This document shows, in pieces, positions 11,501 through 18,918 of a stretch of 45,877 nt of DNA. The DNA lies in assembly GCA_937974275.1 (NCBI GenBank), contig CALJIF010000098.1, forward strand, positions 1 through 45,877, given 5' to 3'. Each line of letters opens with the position of its first letter. Positions within the stretch are counted from its first letter, which is position 1. The notes below the pieces were generated by a model. The model saw only the letters and a list, made by a program, of their open reading frames with translations. It had not been told where the DNA came from and ran no database searches. The DNA is from an uncultured Flavobacteriales bacterium. Its GTDB lineage: Bacteria > Bacteroidota > Bacteroidia > Palsa-965. Position numbers and translations under genes: made by a program.

Positions 11501-14500
11501 GATGATAGTTTGTATTACGATTTTCAGTCGTTCTACCGTGCAGGCAAGTGCGAATGTGTAGTAGCTTACAACAACTATCTGAAAGATTATTTAGGCAACC
11601 CGCCGAATCTGGCATTACCACTGCCTATGAGTATCGATGAGTTTTGTTCGGACACCGCCGATTTGCCTCAGGATACGTGTATTCACGCATATAGCACCTA
11701 CTTGAGCGCAATAGAACGCTATAACAATTACGTCATTCGCAATTGGGACCCTTCTTTCCAAATTGAAGCGATTTACACATTGGAAGAATTTACCGCACAG
11801 GAACTTTGTTACTGCATAGAGTACCTGTTGGCACTGGTAGATGCAATTGAAGCCGGATTATACGATTCAAAACCGGAAGAAGCTTACGACAAAATGCACT
11901 TCCGTGACGCGTGTAAAGAACGCTTGTTACCACCGTGCGAACCAAGTGCAGTGTTGGATACGCTCATCATGCCCACGGTGCCGTATCATAATCCATGTGT
12001 GCAGTTCCTGATTAACTCTGCTTTGTCTAACGCACAACTGGCGTACGAACAATATGTGGATAGTCTGACCACCGTTATTGCGGGTGCTTATCGTGCGAAA
12101 TGTTTAGGTACGGTGGAGAATTTCACCACCACCTTTACGGATAAAGAATACCACTTTACCTTGTATTACTACGATCAGGCCGGCAACCTGATTAAAACGG
12201 TGCCGCCCGAAGGTGTTGGTCCTTTGCAAATTACTAACACCACAAGCGGTGTAGGCTTGCAAATTGCAACCGACCGTGCCAACAAGACCCAAACCGTGTT
12301 TACCCAACACCGTCTGGCTACGCATTACGAGTACAACAGCTTAAACCAGTTGGTGCGTCAGAGCATGCCCGATCAGGATGATATGGACATTTGGAACACC
12401 ACACTGCCTAACGGACTGTTGAGCACTTTACAAATAACATCCACACACTTTGTAAATAGTAACCGCGGTTACTTAACCGGATTTGTGGACATCGGTACAG
12501 GTGTAGAACGCGGTTATGTGTACATCACCAACGATGGCGGAGTAACCTGGCAGCGCACCGGAAATGAAGTTGGAGCCGACCTGCACGAGATCTTCTGGGC
12601 GAGCAGCAGCGTGGGGTATGCCGTTGGCGATTACGGAACCATACTCAAAACTTCAGATGGTGGAAATAATTGGGATCAATTAAATACGTTTGGCGTTACA
12701 ACTACTTCTTCGGTTAATATTCAGTCTCACCTGAACGACTGCTACTTTACGAGCACAACAGCAGGAGTGGTTGTGGGTGACGGAGCGCTGATGTTGCGTA
12801 CATCCAACGGATCATCCTGGACACAACTGGATTTAGTTGCCATGGGACTGAATCTTACCGACAACATCACTTCCATTACTTACGATGGCACACAGTATTA
12901 CCTCACGGTGCAACGCAGTGGTGGAGCGGGCAATCCGGACATCGGGTTGATTTATAAACTGGATGCTTCATTCACGGCATTAACCTTGCAAAACCAATTG
13001 TCCACTACTGCCAACTTAACAGCAGTAAGTTATTATGCCGCTTCTTCGGCGTATGCTTGCGGAGCGGATGGAACGTTATTGCGCACCACCAACAACGGTG
13101 TGAAATGGAATGTAGTTCCTACAGGTACTGCGGGCACATTTACCGATGTGGTGTTCCGCTCGGTTGATGAAGGCGTAGCCATAATTGAAACAACACCAGG
13201 AACCGGCAGCTTATACCACACTACCGATAAAGGACAAACCTGGAACCTGATTGGTGCTGCGGGTGATGATTATGTGGATTTAGAGTTGTACGAAAACTCC
13301 GCCTGGGGCGTAAAAGTAATGGCTGTTGGAGACAACGGCCTGGTAAATCGCGTGTTGTTGCCGAGTAGCGGCGGTGCAGGAGTTGATGTATTAAGCGCTC
13401 CTACCACCACTTCCCTATACACCTCGTGGGTAGCCACTGTCAGCAGTACACCTTGGGTATATGTGGCAGGCAGTAACGGTACGGTGTACCTCAGTAAAAA
13501 TACCGGCACTTCCAATGTAACGTGGACTTCCATTACAACAGGCACTACCAACATTAAAAAACTGAACGGCAGTGTTACAGGCACGGGTGCTGATCCTGCA
13601 ATAAGCGGAAGTTTTGTAACTACCGCAGGAAAGTTATACGGATTCTTCAAAGCCAATAACAGCAGCAGTTACAGCGTAAGCGCATTTACTGCTCCGGTTA
13701 ACGCTTCACAAAATTTCAGTGATATTACCACCTCCAATACGGCGAACAACTTATTGGCGTATAACAACAATGATCAGAAGTTGTACAAGATTGTACTTAA
13801 CAATACTGCTGTTACCACATCGGCAACTGTTATCGGTGCCGGTACGGGAACTGCGGCTACATTAAATCGTATGGCGGTTTGGAGCGGTGATGTGGTGTTA
13901 ACGGGTCCTGCGGGAGCTGCGGAACACGTGAGTTACAGCATTGGCGGCAACACCACAACCTTCACCGATAGAAGCAAAAATTTAGAGAACGTAGCCTATA
14001 ACACTATTCGTTATTCGGGAACACAGCGTTATGCTGCCGGTGCCGATGGGGCTATGGTGCAGTACGTGAGCGGTAACCATTGGCAAGTGCTGGTAAGCGG
14101 AACGGCTCAAAATGTGAACAGCATGTCGTGGTACGGTACAACCGATGTAACGGTGGCCGGTGATAACGGAACATTGATTTCTTATGCCGTAAGCGGCAGC
14201 ACACTAACACCTACAGTACACGCCACGCCTAACAGCGAGCACCTGTATGATGTGGAACGCAGCGGTAACAGCGTGTATGTGGCAGGAGCCAACGGTACAT
14301 TGTTAGTCAGCGGCAACATTACCACTACAGCGGTAAGTGCAGCGCCTGTGAGTACTGCCGGCGATTTATATACCGTGGCCTTTATTCCTTCCACTACACA
14401 AGCCTACGCTATGGGTGAGCATGCACACGTGCGTCGCTGTTTCGGTGCCACTACTATGGTACAAAAACAAGTGTACACACATGGTTTGCGGGCAGTACAT

Positions 14501-17500
14501 TTTAGCGATGCGATGAACGGCATTGTGGTGGGCAACTTGTTTACCGCACGTTACACACAAGACGGAGGACAAACCTGGCAGGTGATTACCACTACAACGC
14601 CCAACACCGTGTTGGGCGGCAACGTGCCCCAGTTAAACAGATGTTATTTAAAAGCCAACGGCACAGGATTTATTGGAGGAACTACAGGGCACTTGAGTAC
14701 GGTAAGCAGCGCTGCGGTTGCCACAACCATAACGCTTTCAGGAATGAGCGGCAATGCACAGGTAAATGGTTTTGATTTTACCGATGCCAACCGTGGTGTT
14801 TTTGTAGGAAGAAACAGCAGCTCTGAAGCTATTGCTTACACCACTACCAATGGAGGAACCACATGGACACAAGCAGGTACAACCGTTGCCGGAGTTGCGC
14901 TACGATCTGTAAAAGCATTTTACAGAAATTCCACCTTCCAGTTCATAGCTGTGGGTACACAAAAAACGATACGTTATTGGGACGGCACCACCTACAATAC
15001 GGCTATAACAACAGTTCCGGGAACAGTGCCTGCCGGTACCGCCTTTAATGATATTTATTTTCATGACGATCTGAACGGTTACATTGTGGGAACCAACGGT
15101 GCCATTATCAAAAGCTCCAACTTCGCCTACAACCAAACAACAGGCCTTTATACCACAGGATCGTGGGTGGATAAGTCGGCAGCGGATAATTTGAATAACC
15201 AAACTACCGTAACCAACATTACCATCAGCACGGTGTATTTCCCGAACCGCTATCACGGATTTATAGGTGGTTCGTATAACAACACTGTTCAAACTACCGC
15301 GTGGCGCAGCTATGCGCGCGTGCTGAATGATGAATCGGGAATTTTTAGCACCAAGTTTTATTATGATAAACTCGGACGAATTGTGCTAAGCCAAAACAGC
15401 AGGCAGTACAACGGTGCAACGAAAAAGTACAGCTACACTACCTACGATGCGCTGGGCCGTGTGAGCGAAGCAGGTGAAAAAACGGAGAACAGCTCAGGGA
15501 CCGCATTTCAAAGTGTGTTTGGTACGATGGTAAGTACATATTACAACCCTCAAGTAATAGACGATGCCAACCTAAACAGTTGGATTACCGGCAGCGGTGC
15601 GCGTAAAGAAGTTACTAAAACCTATTACGATTACAGCAATACCGCTATTGCAGCTAATTTACCGGGAAGCTTTACGCCTACGCATTTACGCAAGCGTGTG
15701 GCACACGTCACCTACGAAGAAACATTTGATAACAACGATGCCACGTATGATGCCGCAAGTCATTACACGTACGACATACACGGCAACGTGAACACCCTGT
15801 TGCAAGAAAACAACAACACGGGAGTAACAGGACAAGACATTAAACGAATTGATTACACGTACGATTTAATTTCCGGAAATGTGCATGAAGTAAAATACCA
15901 AAGCGGATTTGCAGATGGTATGATACACAAGTACCGATACGATGCCGATAATAGAATTACGCACGTATATACGAGCACTGATGGCGTACATGAGGATTTG
16001 GATGCTAAGTATTTTTATTACGCACACGGGCCTTTGGCACGCACAGAGTTGGGTAACGAAAAAGTGCAAGGTGTGGATTATGTGTACACGCTGCACGGTT
16101 GGATTAAAGGAGTAAATTCAAATACACTCGACAGCACGCGCGACGTAGGCCGCGACGGCAACCCTATAGCCAACAACCCCAATGCAGGATTTGCACCGGA
16201 TGTGTTTGGATATACATTAAACTATTACGACACCGTTGGCATTAGCGACTACCGCCCCATCGACGCCGCCAACCGCTGGAACACCGTAACCACAAGGTTT
16301 GAGAGTGATAAGACAGGAAGTGATGCCTTAGCCGCAAGAAAAAACCTTTGGAACGGAAACATCGGCATGATGGTAACCGCCATACAAAACCCGAGTACGT
16401 ATGCAACCTTGCCTCAGGCCATGTCGTATGAATATGACCAATTAAACAGATTAAAAGTTGCAAAAGGTTTTGTAAATTTAAATATGGCAACGAACACCTG
16501 GCAGAATGGAAGTACGTATTCAAATAGATATTTGAATCAATTCACATACGATGCGAATGGTAACATTCTTACGCAAGTTCGCCATGCAGAGAACGGAACG
16601 CAAATTGAAAATTTAAGTTACAAGTACGAACGCGATGCTAATGGCAGATTGCTGCGCAATCGATTATATCACGTCAATGAAACTGTTAGTGCAGGAGCAT
16701 TTACAGACGACATTGACGACCAAGGCGTGTTCTCAACAACAAACATCAACACGAGCAATAACTACGGCTACGACGAAGAAGGACGTTTAGTGCGTGATGA
16801 TGCCGAAGATATTGCACAAATAAAATGGACGGTAACTTCGAAGGTGAAGGAAGTGATACGCAGCAATGGTTCTCCGAAGAAAAACTTAAAATTTGACTAC
16901 GACGCAAGCGGTAAGCGAATTGCGAAGCATGTTTACAACAGCAGCAACGTATGGGAAAAAAGCTCGTATTACACCTACGATGCGACAGGCAATGTGATGG
17001 CGGTGTACGAAAAAGTAAGCACCGACCCGGATGATCCATCGATGATAACGTATCATGTGATAGAACGGCATATGTATGGCAGCGCTAGAATTGGAATGAA
17101 CACTGCGAAAGCAGAACTTTCCGCGGCCACTGCTCTACCCGACACCGGAAACTACGTACACCTTATTGGCAAAAAACAATTTGAATTATCCAATCACTTA
17201 GGAAATGTGTTGAGTTCAATTTCAGATAAGTTAATAGCTAAAGATTGGAACAACGACAATACCGTGGATTCTTATAAGGCGGAAATTCTATCAGCTACTG
17301 ACTATACGCCGTTTGGTGTAGCTATGGATGGAAGGACGTTTACTGCGGACAAAGCACGGTATGGGTTTAATGGCAAAGAGAAAGACGACGAATGGAATGT
17401 TGATGGCGGCAGCTATGATTTTGGTGCGAGGATGTATGATAGTAGGTTGGGGAGATGGTTGAGTGTGGATCCGCTTAACGCCTATTATGCGTCCTTCTCG

Positions 17501-18334
17501 TCATATATATATTCGATCAACTCTCCAATAATGTGCGCAGATGAAGGAGGCGAATGGGTGGATGTAAAGACAACGAGATATTACAAAGATAAAAACGGAC
17601 AACTTCAAGTAAAGAAAGCATATCAGATCTGGAAGGCTACTGTTAAAATTGATCGTCAGGTCTACATTCACAATGCGAAATTATATAATGCTACAGATAA
17701 AGTATTTACAAAGGAACAGATGGAAAGAGCTGCCAAAAAGATGGAGAGAGACATTGAGAATGCTTGGGAAACGAAATCCCCCGATAATGATGATTACTTG
17801 CCAATTGGTAAACCAATAAGAGGCAACCCCAGTGAAAGTGTTGAAATGCGAATAGGTATCACCTTTGTTGGAGGTATTGAGGTAATTGATAATTTGGATA
17901 ATGTTAATGCAAATGCTGGTAAACCTGACAATTTATATGTAATCGAGAAAGATGATAAAATGAACGAATATGGGGGGAATGCGCTCGCCTATACATTTGG
18001 AAACGGTGGTAATTTAGTTTTTATCAGAGGATCAGTAGCAGTTAAAGAACTCGGCTTAAATGTCCCAAGTGACGTTCCATTGGAATCACTTCGATACAAG
18101 TCAACTATACCGCATGAATTTGGTCATCAAGGAGGAGTAACCAAAGCACTAAAACATCTCGGAACTGCGAACGGGCAATTAATGATTGCTGGAGGATATC
18201 CCGATGCTACTAAAACTGATGTTACAGCTAATGCGTATGAAAAGAGACGACTATTTCGTTCAGGTGCTTCTAAAAATAATGGATTTAGTCAAAGTACACA
18301 TTACAAAGATCTTTTAAAACGTTCAAAAAAATAG
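5579..18334 (+). CDS. Giant RHS-repeat polymorphic toxin, zinc-metallopeptidase tip
   Basis: 4251 residues from the ATG at 5579, with a signal peptide (MNMMSSFLKSIAAATLLTV through ALAG). Visible order: a fibronectin-III-like segment (~200-295); a DUF6443-like stretch (~315-380, with NWQATTTFAEEGKKKDVVGYYDG and LRNRQTVTQ); a long Cys-rich region to ~2270; YCF48/BNR-like repeats of the NDGGVTWQRTG type (~2310-3240); YD/RHS repeats (~3250-3925); the core signature YGFNGKEKDDEW through RMYDSRLGRWLSVDPL (~3927-3966). The remaining ~285 residues are a distinct tip with HEFGHQGG at 4179-4186, a zincin HExxHxxG motif. In known RHS systems the core forms a shell around a cleaved C-terminal toxin; by analogy this tip is the effector, probably a protease. 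It is the full-length parent of the two downstream cassettes and is followed 4 bp later by a candidate immunity gene. Confidence 0.9.
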   Translation: MNMMSSFLKSIAAATLLTVCCTYSTTALAGHINANEIIKSTTYGDVIVGTASASKTVEINPKTGSFSDADVLNLLTFGVNHRHPDYHGDSMDVRVRYTISPYDASNTLGPLRTGSLEIFYRPNGVMDFRDKASFKFTNAYKFTFTIDSIIVDGVAKDTLPSHLYLEGNIDVLRWFNFTAQCTTAVSFASLGFEDLDCNTQNDHIKVTWPVVSGAEEYQLEWTFVNDYLNNPAGPYIANTAVPYNFQGNATRITTTQTYYRIPLLFEHGYVVFRLRAVGRNYLNPTEYVFSVWNTNESGMVNPAAGSNYVWIQTPHEAGLNWQATTTFAEEGKKKDVVGYYDGSLRNRQTVTQINTDTNIIVGETVYDHQGRPAINILPTPVDPLACTTQASQQTLHYYPEFNRNLAGQEYSRSDFDVDSVTTCNTGTAPLNPQYGSSKYYSPNNPNMDGAQGMVPDAHGYPFTRVEYTPDNTGRVRRQSGVGKEFRLGVDHETKYYYGKPHQIQLDRLFGSEVGYAAHYKKNLVIDPNGQVSVSYLDQEGRVVATALAGPAPYNLTAIDSSVLSANLTEDLLGKDINGNSEVNVINQEYDAIVFTSEMPVSYESAYTFNYDVHIDTLAAPCLAANVCFSCVYELEIAVIDECGTNLALVSGQPINKVIGHFNQSGPNVEFLTTCDSPISSTHNEAFNINLPVGSYTVQKILRIAPGAVDFYVGQYMDSTINTCFKTLYDFQSEYLANVDTSTCYVDCDDCLASLGDRDDYIASGKGTGLEYDLLAEQCGANCKVYSQCEVAFEMMLLDVSPAGQYGEYMNMTTGVVNPGNYPLSVLNTSNVLPVSSANWKNPSILINGTWHPYYLNEDGTRSRVYLEPSGTNYIPAVVNTAGTHVFLDATTNSYYTYPENLSAVTDFVAAWKSNWAKSLVKYHPEYCYYETCRSYSEKPTATDVRSSDEFDALLMETGTFAEAITNGFIKSNHATFGNPNLRVNDWFTFSSTLPYDPFVTSSATYGGYGANLQNNFSTFVTNGTTSYSMIELAAITVRCGTQYGVLPSNTCMNFGADLWVGGPAAYNDSIRNAEWLALRAFYLSRKKELQNNHMDSVALHVCERFNNCIGQGSDFDPVASGMFEFNSLWLSNSEFFNTDQTCHSGRYMLFAGKQKRFPDPEDVPQVSPQDAAYQLFLQTGECPVPFQLVNLLNALAQNDTLDGTDVPLIGYPAYTALYLAQHNFAPANPITAENWHWDATISGGGHVLTTNFTLGLNGTNDCSLQLDKTGTGITSWDDILGFVNLVPTGVNGLGQYTFTILARIPAPSTSTLPYTYKELTGYTTCFRLDSCIFPESCPPTAVSRDLQMIMTAVAANGDLLNTNIDLSSAPYDILMTSRLSHFFDPTGGTVALQWDYIGGNVFTITDNNSGSVLRLEIKNFNPAIALSSIAGFRNIRGAQESSFTIEALDSNGDVISTLRVVGTFTDSKGTRGVAFGHCDHPTPIACNEQEHQVRTDLERLLREKLLEVPFTGNINLWQSTTMTPLLQSYLPSSTTSSSSTYVEDTESGVNYDTLAFSMTGCDLTLTQSDTYTTPGLNMGNITAVNELRGYGVANAQGAYYDFMLFVTYTVGTTEYQDTLFGTSCWPIKNCDACPDTSISELDPLPGNPEMMMSMQSLQQQDSTELVQGKLRYDDTPDLYARYVAAVDSMNAINGAQPQDSAYVQPVSYLEYSSKGVKHVHESYVQHMVSFDSVIDARNTVAHPDSFVRHYGYGTNVQLEYQRYAAALSAYNIRAQAQSAAALSALSDTAFYQARVADSVYLYINYLKTQPVGNAGADDVLTYLGGRNALHTNTDSCAVLYQSYINTYMAFEAAQTVNATCGDYQQQAPLLAYEDFVKRGLCCDANGRSLFTSYIQTFTGNNCPQVAPTYTGCNSITSASYQKMITEENVYLPAGEESYSMMMSQEECYSHFITYRSRIDKYNISAYADSMNYYLDDSLYYDFQSFYRAGKCECVVAYNNYLKDYLGNPPNLALPLPMSIDEFCSDTADLPQDTCIHAYSTYLSAIERYNNYVIRNWDPSFQIEAIYTLEEFTAQELCYCIEYLLALVDAIEAGLYDSKPEEAYDKMHFRDACKERLLPPCEPSAVLDTLIMPTVPYHNPCVQFLINSALSNAQLAYEQYVDSLTTVIAGAYRAKCLGTVENFTTTFTDKEYHFTLYYYDQAGNLIKTVPPEGVGPLQITNTTSGVGLQIATDRANKTQTVFTQHRLATHYEYNSLNQLVRQSMPDQDDMDIWNTTLPNGLLSTLQITSTHFVNSNRGYLTGFVDIGTGVERGYVYITNDGGVTWQRTGNEVGADLHEIFWASSSVGYAVGDYGTILKTSDGGNNWDQLNTFGVTTTSSVNIQSHLNDCYFTSTTAGVVVGDGALMLRTSNGSSWTQLDLVAMGLNLTDNITSITYDGTQYYLTVQRSGGAGNPDIGLIYKLDASFTALTLQNQLSTTANLTAVSYYAASSAYACGADGTLLRTTNNGVKWNVVPTGTAGTFTDVVFRSVDEGVAIIETTPGTGSLYHTTDKGQTWNLIGAAGDDYVDLELYENSAWGVKVMAVGDNGLVNRVLLPSSGGAGVDVLSAPTTTSLYTSWVATVSSTPWVYVAGSNGTVYLSKNTGTSNVTWTSITTGTTNIKKLNGSVTGTGADPAISGSFVTTAGKLYGFFKANNSSSYSVSAFTAPVNASQNFSDITTSNTANNLLAYNNNDQKLYKIVLNNTAVTTSATVIGAGTGTAATLNRMAVWSGDVVLTGPAGAAEHVSYSIGGNTTTFTDRSKNLENVAYNTIRYSGTQRYAAGADGAMVQYVSGNHWQVLVSGTAQNVNSMSWYGTTDVTVAGDNGTLISYAVSGSTLTPTVHATPNSEHLYDVERSGNSVYVAGANGTLLVSGNITTTAVSAAPVSTAGDLYTVAFIPSTTQAYAMGEHAHVRRCFGATTMVQKQVYTHGLRAVHFSDAMNGIVVGNLFTARYTQDGGQTWQVITTTTPNTVLGGNVPQLNRCYLKANGTGFIGGTTGHLSTVSSAAVATTITLSGMSGNAQVNGFDFTDANRGVFVGRNSSSEAIAYTTTNGGTTWTQAGTTVAGVALRSVKAFYRNSTFQFIAVGTQKTIRYWDGTTYNTAITTVPGTVPAGTAFNDIYFHDDLNGYIVGTNGAIIKSSNFAYNQTTGLYTTGSWVDKSAADNLNNQTTVTNITISTVYFPNRYHGFIGGSYNNTVQTTAWRSYARVLNDESGIFSTKFYYDKLGRIVLSQNSRQYNGATKKYSYTTYDALGRVSEAGEKTENSSGTAFQSVFGTMVSTYYNPQVIDDANLNSWITGSGARKEVTKTYYDYSNTAIAANLPGSFTPTHLRKRVAHVTYEETFDNNDATYDAASHYTYDIHGNVNTLLQENNNTGVTGQDIKRIDYTYDLISGNVHEVKYQSGFADGMIHKYRYDADNRITHVYTSTDGVHEDLDAKYFYYAHGPLARTELGNEKVQGVDYVYTLHGWIKGVNSNTLDSTRDVGRDGNPIANNPNAGFAPDVFGYTLNYYDTVGISDYRPIDAANRWNTVTTRFESDKTGSDALAARKNLWNGNIGMMVTAIQNPSTYATLPQAMSYEYDQLNRLKVAKGFVNLNMATNTWQNGSTYSNRYLNQFTYDANGNILTQVRHAENGTQIENLSYKYERDANGRLLRNRLYHVNETVSAGAFTDDIDDQGVFSTTNINTSNNYGYDEEGRLVRDDAEDIAQIKWTVTSKVKEVIRSNGSPKKNLKFDYDASGKRIAKHVYNSSNVWEKSSYYTYDATGNVMAVYEKVSTDPDDPSMITYHVIERHMYGSARIGMNTAKAELSAATALPDTGNYVHLIGKKQFELSNHLGNVLSSISDKLIAKDWNNDNTVDSYKAEILSATDYTPFGVAMDGRTFTADKARYGFNGKEKDDEWNVDGGSYDFGARMYDSRLGRWLSVDPLNAYYASFSSYIYSINSPIMCADEGGEWVDVKTTRYYKDKNGQLQVKKAYQIWKATVKIDRQVYIHNAKLYNATDKVFTKEQMERAAKKMERDIENAWETKSPDNDDYLPIGKPIRGNPSESVEMRIGITFVGGIEVIDNLDNVNANAGKPDNLYVIEKDDKMNEYGGNALAYTFGNGGNLVFIRGSVAVKELGLNVPSDVPLESLRYKSTIPHEFGHQGGVTKALKHLGTANGQLMIAGGYPDATKTDVTANAYEKRRLFRSGASKNNGFSQSTHYKDLLKRSKK

Positions 18335-18338
18335 GATT

Positions 18339-18773
18339 ATGAAATTCAGTAAATTTATTCTCACTTTACTTGTAATAAAGCTGACAGCTCTTCCGAATAC
18401 TTTAATTGCTAATGACACAACATTGACCTTGCATTTTAAGTTTTCTTTCACAAAAAATCATTTTGAATATAAGATAAAAAATACCGAAGGAAAAGTGGTT
18501 ATGGTAAAGAATAAAAATGAACCTAACGGGATAAAAGAATTTCAACATATAGTAAAATTGAGAAACGGAAAACTTACACAACCTATTGGTTTTGAAATTA
18601 TTAGATCTAATAAAATTGCTTTTTTTAATACATATCATTATCAATATCTTCCAATTCAATATTTAAATAATTATTCGTATATTCTTATAATTGAACAATT
18701 TGTTCGTAGAAAAATAATAGCATTTGAAGTTAGGTACTACACTGAGCCGTTCGAAATAATTAACTATGATTGA
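18339..18773 (+). CDS. Candidate periplasmic immunity protein for the RHS tip
   Basis: 144 residues, 4 bp after the RHS stop. It begins with a signal peptide (MKFSKFILTLLVIKLTALP, with cleavage likely near LIAN). The rest is a lysine- and aromatic-rich strand-forming protein with no family I recognise. The coding sequence is far richer in A+T than the RHS gene, a common trait of tip/immunity modules acquired by transfer. Position directly after the toxin tip is the only functional evidence. If it is the immunity protein, its export would suggest the metallopeptidase tip acts in the periplasm or on the cell envelope. Confidence 0.65.
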   Translation: MKFSKFILTLLVIKLTALPNTLIANDTTLTLHFKFSFTKNHFEYKIKNTEGKVVMVKNKNEPNGIKEFQHIVKLRNGKLTQPIGFEIIRSNKIAFFNTYHYQYLPIQYLNNYSYILIIEQFVRRKIIAFEVRYYTEPFEIINYD

Positions 18774-18778
18774 TAAGC

Positions 18779-18867
18779 GGTAATGCATCAAACCACCACC
18801 TCCATCAAAAATACCTTTTCCAAATGCCCTATTTATGGGGCATTTGTTGTAAAAACAATAGCATAGA
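18779..18867. repeat. Cassette-boundary repeat, copy 1
   Basis: Starts with GGTAATGCATCAAACC and runs through CCACCACCTCCATCAAAA and a hairpin up to the point where RHS-core homology begins. It matches 21481-21568 with only scattered substitutions. The repeat sits between an immunity-like gene and the next displaced RHS core in both places, so it marks the cassette border. The homology then continues without a break into the copied core (identical from ~18868 to 19085 against ~21569 to 21786). Confidence 0.85.
18821..18846. terminator. Conserved hairpin in cassette repeat, copy 1
   Basis: CAAATGCCCTA and TGGGGCATTTG form an 11-bp stem (one T-G wobble) around a TTTA loop. In the second copy the innermost pair changes from A-T to G-C on both sides, a compensatory change, so the structure appears to be under selection. 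It lacks a strong T-run, so it may be a weak terminator closing the previous toxin/immunity unit, or a structure used in recombination. Confidence 0.6.
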
Positions 18868-18918
18868 TATGACCAATTAAATAGATTAAAAGTTGCAAAA
18901 GGTTTTGTAAATTTAAAT

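Noticed and set aside
16886..17071. Identical minus-strand open frames here and at 22052-22237
   Set aside because: Their identity only mirrors the duplicated RHS core on the plus strand; they are shadows.
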